From NCBI GenBank assembly GCA_013215505.1, contig JABSQZ010000001.1, positions 800,881 to 864,880 on the forward strand: a DNA stretch of 64,000 nt, written 5' to 3'. The DNA is from Oceanospirillaceae bacterium. Its GTDB lineage: Bacteria > Pseudomonadota > Gammaproteobacteria > Pseudomonadales > Balneatricaceae. Shown piece by piece: positions 36,599 through 45,908 of the stretch. The notes below the pieces were generated by a model that did no database searches, was not told where the DNA came from, and saw only the letters and a program-made list of their open reading frames with translations. The position numbers and the translations under genes were made by a program. Position 1 is the first letter of the stretch, and every line of letters begins with the position of its first letter.

Positions 36599-36692
36599 GA
36601 TTTTCCTGCAGCCGCTATGCGCAACTGGTCGGCTTCGAGCTATGGCAATCGGAAATTAGTTCTAGCCGATCAGGATTGACTGTCAGAGGTGT

Positions 36693-37295
36693 CTACAAGT
36701 AAGGGCTGATCACCTGCATAGTGGCATCGACCTGCTGCTGTTTCTCACCGGTCGGGGCCACATAGTCGATAGCGGCAACCGCAGCTTCAACCCCTGCTGT
36801 TTTTGCTATCATCCAGGCCGCCAGGTAAGACGAGGCCAAACAACCTCCCGCTGTCGCAAGATTACCACTGGCCACCAGCGGCTGGTCTAGTACGTCCACC
36901 CCTGCCTCTATTACCCAGGGCTTAGTCGTTAAATCGGTACATGCTGGAAGGCCTTGCAATAAGTCGAGTTTTGCCATCAATAAAGTACCAGAGCACTGCG
37001 CCCCGATAATCTGGCGCTGAGAGTCCAGTTTTAGCCGTCCCAGGATGGAGGCATCCTCTGCAATATCACGGGTATAGATACCGCTGCCAAACAGCACTAT
37101 ATCGGCTTGGTTGGCAAATTCCAGTTGCTGCTGGGCCATCACTGTCACACCGTTCATACTGGTAACTGAAGCTGTAGGGCAAGTTATTTGTACTTTCCAG
37201 CCCTGCCCTCGCATGCGGTTGAGAATGGCGGATGCGATAAATGAATCCAGTTCGTTAAAGCCTTCAAATGTCAAAATTGCTACTTGCATCGCCAT
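36693..37295 (-). CDS. DJ-1/PfpI-family protein
   Basis: 200 residues from ATG 37295, preceded by GAGATAGG; a frame open 41 codons further upstream lacks a start context. The nucleophile elbow GAQCSGTLL puts Cys101 in place (glutamine amidotransferase-like fold), with an acidic residue in the first helix region (FEGFNELD). Such proteins are isomerases, glyoxalase III or transcription co-regulators; the substrate is unknown. An AraC pseudogene lies just upstream on the same strand, perhaps its former regulator. Confidence 0.85.
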   Translation of the reverse strand: MAMQVAILTFEGFNELDSFIASAILNRMRGQGWKVQITCPTASVTSMNGVTVMAQQQLEFANQADIVLFGSGIYTRDIAEDASILGRLKLDSQRQIIGAQCSGTLLMAKLDLLQGLPACTDLTTKPWVIEAGVDVLDQPLVASGNLATAGGCLASSYLAAWMIAKTAGVEAAVAAIDYVAPTGEKQQQVDATMQVISPYL

Positions 37296-37494
37296 ACCTA
37301 TCTCAAAGAAGTTATCTGGACGCTGACTAATAGCATCTAAGGCCTTTAGATAACAGAGCTTTTTTTGACAGCATACGAGCCAGTAGCTGCAATGAGCGGC
37401 TATTGCGCAGAAAATCACTCATGTTGCCATGCAAATCCCTGCAATGTCCCATGTTTATCCCAGCAGCTTTGATCACTGGCACTAGTCCCTGTTA

Positions 37495-37905
37495 TTAATG
37501 ATCAGCTATTGATTGTTGTCGACGATAGGCACTGAGGGTGACCTTTATATGTTTTTAAAAGCGTTATAAAACGTACCTTTAGAATTAAAAAACCGGCATC
37601 AGCAATATCTAAAACCGATCTGGCAGGGTGAGCCAGCAACAATTTAGCGGCCCCTTCACTCGCAGAGCATTGATAAAACCATAAAAACAACTGTCTTTAG
37701 CCACATTCAGTGCTGCCGAGACCGGATGCAGACTAAAGCCACTGGCATGCGCCAGATCACTCACTGAGAACTGGTTATTTAAATAGAGCTGCTGCTCGGT
37801 GACTAACAAGTTCAACTGTTGCAATATTATTTTGCTACAGTCTATATCCTGCTACTGCCGGTCGACCTCAGTTGCTGTCGTTAACGCATATCCCAGCAGC
37901 TGGGA
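37495..37905 (-). pseudogene. AraC-family regulator, broken C-terminal part
   Basis: The HTH region is still readable in pieces across frames: LYLNNQFSVSDLAHASGFSL, then FYGFINALRV in one frame, AKLLLAHPARSVLDIADAGF in the next, NSKGTFYNAF in a third, and VTLSAYRRQQSIADH with the true stop TAA at 37495-37497. Together they spell the two AraC helix-turn-helix motifs. At least three frameshifts and one upstream stop codon disable it. The upstream part to about 37905 is weakly coding (QLLGYALTTATEVDRQ). Confidence 0.82.
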
Positions 37906-38273
37906 TCTCTATGGTCAGTGAGTACCTGAGCGCTAAAGTTATTTTTAAACAGAGCATAAAGCCTGCCAATGCAATCCATAAATTAGCATTGGAATAGCTC
38001 TCATATTCGGGGATAAGCCAGCTAAGATTACTCGTTTCATTGTCTCACCTACGTATTGATAGTTTCTAAAACTATCAATACGGCGGTAAAGAATGCGGCC
38101 AGCTACTTAAAACATATGTCCATATTCTTAAATAACTAAAATAATCAAATTGTTATGGACAATGTTTGTTGCACTTTGAATTTGCACTAGAATCATACCG
38201 CCGTACAGCGAATTAATAATTCGCGGGTAAATTTTGTTGGTTGGGCAGTGCTAAACTGGGAGGATGGGGGGAA
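37906..38273. other. Intergenic region
   Basis: 368 bases between the AraC pseudogene and the diguanylate cyclase. No gene, repeat or RNA is supported. This is roughly the boundary between the pseudogene-rich left part and the better-preserved right part of the window. Confidence 0.4.
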
Positions 38274-39821
38274 TTACGCTGTTTCTGAATTGACCAGTAA
38301 ATTATTACGTTTTATCTTAGCGGCGTACAGTGCCTGGTCCGCTTTCACATACAACTGATTACTGCCAATCATTAATGCACCTTCAATGATCTGCGCACCT
38401 ATGGAAACGCTGACATTATCACAGACATCGCTTCCTTTATGTTCAATATTCAGTGACTCAATTTTAGCCCGCATTGATTCCAAAAACTCAATCGATTGAT
38501 CGTAATTGGAGTTGGTAAACAATACCGCAAATTCTTCGCCGCCTATGCGAAAAGCGTAATCAGCTGGGCGGGTCAAAGGCGCTTGGATAGCCTGGGCTAC
38601 TTTTGCCAAGGTTCTGTCTCCAGCCGGGTGACCATATTTATCGTTATAACTCTTGAAATAGTCTATATCTATGATGGCTAAGGTCAGTAACGTTTTATTG
38701 CGGTTGGAGATTCTTACTTCTTTTTCTAAAATATCATCAAAGTGCCGACGGTTGTACAATCCGGTTAAAGTGTCAGTTAAAGACAGCTGTTCAACAGATT
38801 TTTTATCGGTGATATCATCGATGATATTGGTATAACTTTTTACTTTAAACTCGGAGTCTAATTCCGGGTGTATTACTGAGTGTATCCACTGAACAACCCC
38901 TTCGTCATCATAGCGACAAATATCCCCCTCCCAGATTTTCCCGGTAGATATCACCTTAATAATGGCTGTGCGCCTATTGGTATCAGGATCATCGCCAATA
39001 AAAAAATTAACTTGTTTGCCTATCACTTCATGTTTCAACAAGCCTAAGTGGCGACATAAATGATTACTGATATCGATCACTGATCCATTGATGTCATATT
39101 TTGCCATCATTATATTTTGATCGATCAAATACATGCGCTCCTGTACTGCGACTTGACGCTCTTTTAGGCGTCGCACCGAATAAAAGGCAAAGAAAATCGA
39201 AAAGATCACCGCCACCGCTAATAAACTGGAGATGATGTTAAAGGCGTCTTCCTCTGATTCCAGGGCATTAGCCAAATAGCTTTTTGCCTGAGCATCGGCA
39301 AAATCAATCAGCGTTTGAATTTCCTTTTGGATAAAAGCTTCGTATTTCTCTTCAGATGCATTGATTTTTAAGCGCGAGGCAGCATCGGCGTCACCAAAGT
39401 AAATCACATCATCGCGCACGCTCTTCCAATTGACGAAGGATTTATAGGCAGACTGAATGTCTTCTCTGCTCCCTAAATAACGCTCGAATATAAGTTGGAA
39501 ATTATCCAGGATGGCATGTTCTCTATCATCGACCAGATCGGCAAATTGACGAATCTTTTTGTCGTCATCTTGCACTTCAATGTTGTGCATAATCTGCTTC
39601 ATCGACTCTAAATCAGCATTGATTCGGTGCGCTGCATTACTCACCGCATAAGAGTTTCGGTACAGTTTATCTGCCTGAGAAGCGATAGAGGTTAAGTAGG
39701 CCAGGGAGAAAACCCCCTGCGCAATCAGCAACATAATTATCAATGCGAACACGAGACTGACGTTAGCTGATCTATTCAACACAATAGCCTCCTTTCTATT
39801 TGTGTCTGGATTTGCGCACAT
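38274..39821 (-). CDS. Membrane diguanylate cyclase with helical sensor and PAS
   Basis: 515 residues. Membrane segments at about 22-42 and 197-215 enclose a periplasmic four-helix-bundle-like sensor domain (about 45-195) of the kind found in chemoreceptors and kinases. A PAS domain (about 230-340) then leads to GGDEF at 350-505, with GGEEF at 427-431 and an RxxD inhibition site (RPAD, 418-421), so it should synthesise c-di-GMP and be product-inhibited. No EAL domain. Start by ATG 39821; a later start (about residue 15) is possible. Ligand of the periplasmic part unknown. Confidence 0.93.
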   Translation of the reverse strand: MCANPDTNRKEAIVLNRSANVSLVFALIIMLLIAQGVFSLAYLTSIASQADKLYRNSYAVSNAAHRINADLESMKQIMHNIEVQDDDKKIRQFADLVDDREHAILDNFQLIFERYLGSREDIQSAYKSFVNWKSVRDDVIYFGDADAASRLKINASEEKYEAFIQKEIQTLIDFADAQAKSYLANALESEEDAFNIISSLLAVAVIFSIFFAFYSVRRLKERQVAVQERMYLIDQNIMMAKYDINGSVIDISNHLCRHLGLLKHEVIGKQVNFFIGDDPDTNRRTAIIKVISTGKIWEGDICRYDDEGVVQWIHSVIHPELDSEFKVKSYTNIIDDITDKKSVEQLSLTDTLTGLYNRRHFDDILEKEVRISNRNKTLLTLAIIDIDYFKSYNDKYGHPAGDRTLAKVAQAIQAPLTRPADYAFRIGGEEFAVLFTNSNYDQSIEFLESMRAKIESLNIEHKGSDVCDNVSVSIGAQIIEGALMIGSNQLYVKADQALYAAKIKRNNLLVNSETA

Positions 39822-40060
39822 TATACAGAGTAATGTTAAATTTATAAACGCATTCTAAACACCCCCGGCAAATTGATCCAGCCAGCATTCAGTAAACTTC
39901 ACACTGCAATCGACATTGAGGGTTACAGTTTCCAATAGATCTTGTCCCCGGGTTTTTTACCTATCCTGCATACATACAATGGGATAGCCACTGTAAACCT
40001 CATACATCAAACGCCTTTATAACAACTAAAAGTGGCTGCGCAGCGTGAAAAGTCCTGATA

Positions 40061-40948
40061 TTAATAAATCAGTAAGATAACCACGCTAGCCAATATCAAC
40101 CCCATGCCAATATATTCCTTAGACGATATCCTTTCGTTAAAGAAAAAATAGGTAATCAGCAAGGTGAAGATAAACTCTATTTGCCCCAAAGACTTAACTA
40201 AAGCAGCATTTTGGTAAGTCATAGCGGTAAACCAACCAATTGAGCCAAAGGCACTGGTGGCCCCGACAAATGTCGCCAGTGGTAAGTGTGCCCTGAGTTT
40301 TTTAAATTGCTGCCGCTCTTTGTAACAGAGATAAACAATGCAGATTATGCTCTGTAAAATCACCATATACACTAAGGTAAAGGCTGCATTTAACATTAAT
40401 TGATCACCTAAGCTCAAACTCGCCTGGCGCAACCACAGTGAAGTTATAGCAAAGGCAACTCCCGACATCACGCCGTAGAGAATTGTCTGCTTTTCGATCG
40501 GCTGGCCTCTTTTGGGCACACTGACAATTAATATCCCCAGTACCCCTAATACCACTGCCAGCCATCCAAATGGCGACAGTGAGGCGCCAAAAAACATTGC
40601 CCCTAAGATCGCCGTTTGCACGGCTTCGGTTTTAGCAAAGCTAGTGCCTACCGCAAAGTTCCTAAAAGTTAAAACTTTGACCAGCCAAAGTGTTGCCAAT
40701 ATTTGCGCAACACCCGCACCGCTGGCAAATATCAGAAATTTTGAATTCCCTGCTGCAGCTGCCAGATAATTTGCCATTTCCTGATCACTTAAGTAATACA
40801 AATAGGCCAGCGCGAACGGCAGTCCAAAAAGGTAGCGGACTAATGTTGTCGCCATGGGCGATATATGCCTGGCAATGCGTTTTTGCCCCGCTGTGCGAAC
40901 AGCCTGCATCAACGCGGCGAACAAGGTAAAAGCAACCCAAATTTCCAT
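40061..40948 (-). CDS. EamA/DMT-family transporter
   Basis: 295 residues, ten membrane segments. The N-terminal AFTLFAALMQAVRTAGQKRI and the second repeat's GSIGWFTAMTYQNAALVKSL are typical of the DMT family. It is divergent from the xdhA operon, 243 bases away, and might export a nucleobase or related metabolite, but this is only inferred from position. Confidence 0.85.
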   Translation of the reverse strand: MEIWVAFTLFAALMQAVRTAGQKRIARHISPMATTLVRYLFGLPFALAYLYYLSDQEMANYLAAAAGNSKFLIFASGAGVAQILATLWLVKVLTFRNFAVGTSFAKTEAVQTAILGAMFFGASLSPFGWLAVVLGVLGILIVSVPKRGQPIEKQTILYGVMSGVAFAITSLWLRQASLSLGDQLMLNAAFTLVYMVILQSIICIVYLCYKERQQFKKLRAHLPLATFVGATSAFGSIGWFTAMTYQNAALVKSLGQIEFIFTLLITYFFFNERISSKEYIGMGLILASVVILLIY

Positions 40949-41117
40949 CGATATTCCTCACTATAATTGCCGCTATTATCCTGCAGAGGCAGCTATTAGT
41001 ATATTGATAAAAATTTGTGATATGGATTCCAGATAGGAATAGATAAAAAAACTTGACCCAAAAGTCAGGTTTTAGTCTAATTGTAGATAGAAGCACGCCT
41101 AACAGCCCGCTAATGGC

Positions 41118-41148
41118 CGATTAATATCCGTAGATTATGCATTAATCG
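41118..41148. promoter_or_regulatory. 31-base inverted repeat upstream of xdhA
   Basis: CGATTAAT (41118-41125) and ATTAATCG (41141-41148) form perfect 8-base arms with a 15-base spacer, centre-to-centre 23 bases, in the promoter region of the xdh operon. This could be the operator of the TetR protein at the operon's end. It does not match the RutR consensus. Confidence 0.5.
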
Positions 41149-41191
41149 ACAGCCATTTTGCTTTAATCTAATTATAAGAAAGGAGAGCGAA

Positions 41192-42694
41192 GTGATCGAG
41201 TTTCTGCTCCATAATGACAGAGTTCAATTGCAGGATATCAACCCCAACACTACGGTACTGCAGTACCTACGTGAACACCGTCAACTCACTGGCACTAAAG
41301 AGGGCTGTGCCTCAGGTGACTGTGGTGCCTGCACAGTAGTCATTGCGCAACTGGATGAGCAAAACCAATTGTGTTATCAAAGTATCAACGCTTGTATTAC
41401 TTTGATCAGCGCACTGGACGGAAAACAATTGATCAGTGTTGAAGATTTGCAGCAGCAACAGCAGCTGCACAGCGCACAACAGGCAATGGTTGATTGTGAT
41501 GGTTCACAATGCGGTTTTTGTACACCTGGGTTTGTTATGTCGCTGTTTGCTCTGCAAAAAAACTGCAGCAGTTACGACAAACATAAAGTGCAGCAGGCAC
41601 TGGCGGGAAATTTATGCCGCTGCACCGGTTACCGAGCCATTGACCGGGCAGCTGCACAAGCATTAAATGACAAGGTTGTAGATCATTTTGATCCTTTAGT
41701 CAGTAGCACCAGTAAGGAATTACGAGAGATCAAATCCTCTGCGGCTGATGGCAGCCACGCCGCTTTAAATTATCAACAGCAACTGTCGCATATACCCAAA
41801 GATGTAGCCTCACTGGCGCAATTGTTAATTGATTATCCTCAAGCCACTTTAATTGCCGGCGGCACCGATCTGGCCGTGGAAATCACCCAGCGTGCTGCAC
41901 AATTTTCTCATCTGATTTCGGTTCAACAAGTTTCCCAATTACAAGAATATCGAATTACTGATCGGCACATAGAAATTGGTGCAGCGCTGTCCCTGCATCA
42001 GTGCCAGCAGTTATTAGCCCCCTATTTTTCCGATTTTTCCGAGCTGTTAGAGCGCTTTGCCTCACTGCAAATTCGCAACCAGGGAACCTTAGGTGGCAAC
42101 ATTGCCAACGCCTCACCTATTGGCGATGCTCCCCCTGCCCTAATTGCTTTAGATGCCACACTGGTATTGCGCCTAGGAGCCGATAGCAGAGAAGTAGCAG
42201 TGGCGGATTTTTTCCTCGACTATCGTAAAACGGCGCTGCAGCCCAGTGAATTTATAGAAAAGATCCTCATTCCACTACCCGTCCAAGCGCTCGACAGCCA
42301 ATGGGCCCTGAAAATTTACAAAGTCACTAAACGTTTCGATGATGACATTTCGGCGATTTGCGCCGCTAATTTTGTACGCTTAAATAACCGCGGCGAAGTT
42401 GTCGCTATCAGGTTAGCGTACGGCGGCATGGCTGCTGTTGCCAAGAGAGCGAGCAATACCGAAGCTTCGCTATTGGGACAGATCTGGAGCCATGCCAACA
42501 TTGAAAAGGCCGTTACTTGTCTGAGCAAAGATTTCCAGCCGCTGTCTGATTTTCGCGCCAGTAGCGATTACCGATTGTTAGTGGCAGAAAATTTATTGCG
42601 TAAACTCTATATAGAAACTCAGCATATGAGCGCTGGCAGTTCTCAACCAGCACCGAGTCAATCTATTCAGACGAGGATCTCTGATTATGTCTAA
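41192..42694 (+). CDS. xdhA: Xanthine dehydrogenase small subunit (Fe-S and FAD)
   Basis: 500 residues. The 2Fe-2S ferredoxin-like domain holds CASGDCGACTVV (Cys39, 44, 47) plus Cys68; the second 2Fe-2S domain has CGFC (Cys107, 110) and CRC (Cys142, 144). FAD domain follows, with TLIAGGTDLAVEI and LGGNIANASPIGDAPPALIA. It passes electrons from the molybdenum centre in XdhB to NAD. GTG start at 41192 has AGGAG upstream. It overlaps xdhB by 8 bases. First gene of the operon xdhA-xdhB-xdhC-guaD-tetR. Confidence 0.95.
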   Translation: MIEFLLHNDRVQLQDINPNTTVLQYLREHRQLTGTKEGCASGDCGACTVVIAQLDEQNQLCYQSINACITLISALDGKQLISVEDLQQQQQLHSAQQAMVDCDGSQCGFCTPGFVMSLFALQKNCSSYDKHKVQQALAGNLCRCTGYRAIDRAAAQALNDKVVDHFDPLVSSTSKELREIKSSAADGSHAALNYQQQLSHIPKDVASLAQLLIDYPQATLIAGGTDLAVEITQRAAQFSHLISVQQVSQLQEYRITDRHIEIGAALSLHQCQQLLAPYFSDFSELLERFASLQIRNQGTLGGNIANASPIGDAPPALIALDATLVLRLGADSREVAVADFFLDYRKTALQPSEFIEKILIPLPVQALDSQWALKIYKVTKRFDDDISAICAANFVRLNNRGEVVAIRLAYGGMAAVAKRASNTEASLLGQIWSHANIEKAVTCLSKDFQPLSDFRASSDYRLLVAENLLRKLYIETQHMSAGSSQPAPSQSIQTRISDYV

Positions 42695-45065
42695 TCGCCA
42701 GCTCGATAGCTTGAGTCACAGTGAAATGCTAGAAAAAATACGTTCTGAAATCAGCTCCGGAGTCGGTAAAAAAATTGCCCATGAGAGCGCCGAGCGCCAC
42801 GTTAACGGTGAGGCCATCTACATAGATGACAGGCTAGAGTTCCCCAACCAGTTGCACTTGTACCCAGTGTTAAGTGAAGTAGCCCACGGTCTGATCAAAA
42901 ATATCGAATTGCAACAGTGCTCTGCACTGGCGGGTGTGGAGCGGGTTTTTGTCGCTGCCGATATTCCGGGGGACGCCGACATAGGTCCGGTGCTGCCAGG
43001 AGATCCACTACTTGCCGATGAAAAGGTACAGTATGTTGGCCAGGTGATTGCCGTGGTCGCTGCCTCATCCATGGAAATAGCCAGGCGCGGCGCCAGTTTA
43101 GTTAAAGTGGAGATTGAAGAACTGCCCGCTATTTTGGACGTTGTACAAGCCCATGCACTACAGCACTATGTGATGGATCCGCACCGCCACAGTATCGGTA
43201 ATGCCGAGGCGGCACTGGCTAAAGCGCCAAACAAACTCAGTGGTGAATTGCACATAGGCGGCCAGGAGCACTTCTACCTGGAGACTCAGATCTGCAGCAC
43301 TGTGCCTACTGAAGAGGGAGGCATGTTAGTTTTTGCCTCCACCCAACACCCCAGTGAAGTGCAAAAGTTAGTCGCCCAGGTTATTGATGTGCCACTGAAC
43401 AAAGTAATGGTCGATATGCGACGTATGGGCGGTGGTTTTGGCGGCAAAGAAACCCAGGCAGCCCAACCCGCCTGCCTCGCAGCGCTAGTGTCAAAACTTA
43501 CCGGCAAGCCCTGCAAAATGCGTTTGAGCCGCGAGTTGGATATGCGCATGACCGGCAAACGTCACCCCTTTGTGGTGCAGTTTGAAGTAGGCTTCACCGA
43601 TCAGGGTTTACTGGCGGGACTGAAACTTGACTTGCTGGCGGACTGTGGCTACTCACCGGATCTGTCGGGTTCAATCGTCGACCGGGCGATGTTCCACAGC
43701 GATAACGCCTACTATTTAGGCAATGCCGATATTACTGGCTATCGCTGCAAAACCCACCGCGCTTCCAACACCGCCTACCGCGGTTTCGGTGGGCCCCAGG
43801 GAATGGTCGCCATAGAAAATATCATGGACCAGATTGCCGGTTCTCTGCAGCTCGATCCACTGTCTGTGCGCAAACTCAATTACTATGGCATAGATGAGCG
43901 CAATATTACTCACTACGGGCAGACCGTCACCGGTAATCTACTGGCAGAGATGACCGCAGAGTTGGAGCAGAGCTGCGAATATTCTGCCAGACGCCAACAG
44001 ATTGCGCTGTTTAATCGCCAGCAACCTGTGATGAAAAAAGGTCTGGCGCTTACCCCGGTAAAATTTGGTATCTCTTTTACCGCCACTTTTCTCAACCAGG
44101 CTGGCGCACTGGTACACATTTATACTGACGGCAGCATTCATTTAAACCACGGCGGCACAGAGATGGGCCAGGGACTGAATACTAAAGTGGCGCAAATCGT
44201 CGCCGAGGAATTCCAGGTCGATATCGATAACATCTATATGTCAGCCACTAATACCGACAAAGTGCCCAACACTTCACCGACTGCCGCCTCATCGGGAGCG
44301 GACCTGAACGGTAAAGCGGCGCAAAATGCCGCGCGCATTATCAAAGCGCGACTGTTAGAGTTTGCCGCCAAAGAGTATCAGCTGCCAGTAGAGCAAATCA
44401 CCTTTGTCAATAATCACGTCAAACTGGCCGATCGGGTGATCAGTTTTACCCAGTTGGTGCAACAGGCATACTTTGCCCAAGTCTCTCTTTCCAGCACCGG
44501 TTTCTATCGCACTCCAAAAATTTTCTACGATCGCGATGCCGCCTCTGGTACCCCTTTCTACTACTACTCTTTCGGTATGGCTTGCAGTGAAGTGATTATC
44601 GATACTTTGACCGGTGAGTACAAAGTACTGCGCACCGATATTTTGCACGACGTCGGTGACTCTCTCAATCCGAGAATCGACATCGGCCAGGTGGAGGGCG
44701 GATTTATTCAGGGCATGGGCTGGATGACCACAGAAGAGTTAGTCTGGAGTGATACCGGCAAACTATTAACCAGTAACCCTATGAGTTACAAAATCCCGGC
44801 GATTACCGATATACCTAACGACTTTAGAGTCAAACTACTGGAAAACCGCAAAAACCCAGAGGACACTGTGTTCCATTCGAAGGCCGTCGGGGAACCTCCC
44901 TTTATGCTGGCTATCTCTGTATGGTGTGCCCTGAAGGACGCACTCTCCAGTATTGCCGACTACAAGCACCAACCAGTACTAAACTCCCCGGCAACTCCTG
45001 AGGCCGTCCTCTGGGCGGTTCAAAAGATGCGCAAACAGTCAGCGGATGATCATTGTGAACACTAA
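42687..45065 (+). CDS. xdhB: Xanthine dehydrogenase large subunit (molybdopterin)
   Basis: 792 residues, usual length. Molybdopterin-binding motifs are clear: GGGFGGKETQA, AYRGFGGPQG, GTEMGQGLNTK and the catalytic Glu region VGEPPFMLA. It oxidises hypoxanthine/xanthine to urate. Its ATG overlaps the xdhA stop, and its stop region overlaps xdhC by 20 bases, so all three genes are translationally coupled. Confidence 0.96.
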   Translation: MSNRQLDSLSHSEMLEKIRSEISSGVGKKIAHESAERHVNGEAIYIDDRLEFPNQLHLYPVLSEVAHGLIKNIELQQCSALAGVERVFVAADIPGDADIGPVLPGDPLLADEKVQYVGQVIAVVAASSMEIARRGASLVKVEIEELPAILDVVQAHALQHYVMDPHRHSIGNAEAALAKAPNKLSGELHIGGQEHFYLETQICSTVPTEEGGMLVFASTQHPSEVQKLVAQVIDVPLNKVMVDMRRMGGGFGGKETQAAQPACLAALVSKLTGKPCKMRLSRELDMRMTGKRHPFVVQFEVGFTDQGLLAGLKLDLLADCGYSPDLSGSIVDRAMFHSDNAYYLGNADITGYRCKTHRASNTAYRGFGGPQGMVAIENIMDQIAGSLQLDPLSVRKLNYYGIDERNITHYGQTVTGNLLAEMTAELEQSCEYSARRQQIALFNRQQPVMKKGLALTPVKFGISFTATFLNQAGALVHIYTDGSIHLNHGGTEMGQGLNTKVAQIVAEEFQVDIDNIYMSATNTDKVPNTSPTAASSGADLNGKAAQNAARIIKARLLEFAAKEYQLPVEQITFVNNHVKLADRVISFTQLVQQAYFAQVSLSSTGFYRTPKIFYDRDAASGTPFYYYSFGMACSEVIIDTLTGEYKVLRTDILHDVGDSLNPRIDIGQVEGGFIQGMGWMTTEELVWSDTGKLLTSNPMSYKIPAITDIPNDFRVKLLENRKNPEDTVFHSKAVGEPPFMLAISVWCALKDALSSIADYKHQPVLNSPATPEAVLWAVQKMRKQSADDHCEH

Positions 45066-45897
45066 TTGGACAGCAACCTTAGAAAAGCTAAATCAGCGCG
45101 GCCAAGCCAGTGTCTTAGTGACAGTGTTTGCCACTAAAGGCTCCACCCCCAGAGCCACCGGCAGCAAGATGTTAGTGTGTGATAGCGACAGTTATTACAG
45201 TATCGGCGGTGGACATCTAGAGCATCAGGCGATGCAGCTGGCACGCCAAATGCTGGCGGTCCATGACAGCCAACCGTTGATTAAAAGCTTTTCTCTGGGA
45301 GCCAGTTTAGGCCAATGTTGTGGTGGTCATGTTGAGTTGTTATTCGAAGCTTTTTACCCGCCCAGCCAGACTGTAGCCATCTTTGGTGCCGGACACATCG
45401 CCAAGGCGTTGCTGCCAATTTTACAGCAGCTTCCCTGTCGCACTCAGTGGCTGGACAGCAGGGCTGAGCTATTCCCCAATGAGATCTCCTCTAACTGCCA
45501 AAAAATTGTCAGCACAGACTTAGTGGCCTGTGTAGAACAGTTGCCCTCAGACAGCTATATTCTTATCATGACCCATAATCACCAACTCGATCAACAATTG
45601 TGTGAAGCGATACTGCAGCGCCAGCAATACAGCTTTATCGGCCTGATCGGATCCGATACAAAATGGAAAAAATTCAAATTGCGTCTGGCCCGCAAAGGCT
45701 TTAGTCAGCAGCAGATTAATGACATTTGCTGTCCTATCGGCATTCCCGGGATCAAGGGAAAACTGCCCATGGAAATTGCTGTCAGTGTCAGCGCCCAATT
45801 TATCAATTATTACAATCGGCAACAGCACAACTCGCCGACTGTTGACCACCACCTGAGCCAATCGCAGCACATTGGCAATATATCATCTATTAGTTAA
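45046..45897 (+). CDS. xdhC: XdhC-type molybdenum cofactor maturation protein
   Basis: 283 residues. FATKGSTPRATGSKMLV is the N-terminal XdhC/CoxI signature; GQCCGGHVELLFE follows, and AIFGAGHIAKALLPIL is a Rossmann motif. XdhC binds and sulfurates the molybdopterin cofactor and inserts it into XdhB. Its start overlaps the end of xdhB by 20 bases. Confidence 0.95.
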   Translation: MIIVNTNWTATLEKLNQRGQASVLVTVFATKGSTPRATGSKMLVCDSDSYYSIGGGHLEHQAMQLARQMLAVHDSQPLIKSFSLGASLGQCCGGHVELLFEAFYPPSQTVAIFGAGHIAKALLPILQQLPCRTQWLDSRAELFPNEISSNCQKIVSTDLVACVEQLPSDSYILIMTHNHQLDQQLCEAILQRQQYSFIGLIGSDTKWKKFKLRLARKGFSQQQINDICCPIGIPGIKGKLPMEIAVSVSAQFINYYNRQQHNSPTVDHHLSQSQHIGNISSIS

Positions 45898-45908
45898 GAG
45901 AACCCAGA

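Noticed and set aside
41118-41148. RutR-type operator for the xdh operon
   Set aside because: The inverted repeat does not match the RutR consensus (TTGACCA-TGGTCAA), so I list it only as an unassigned operator.
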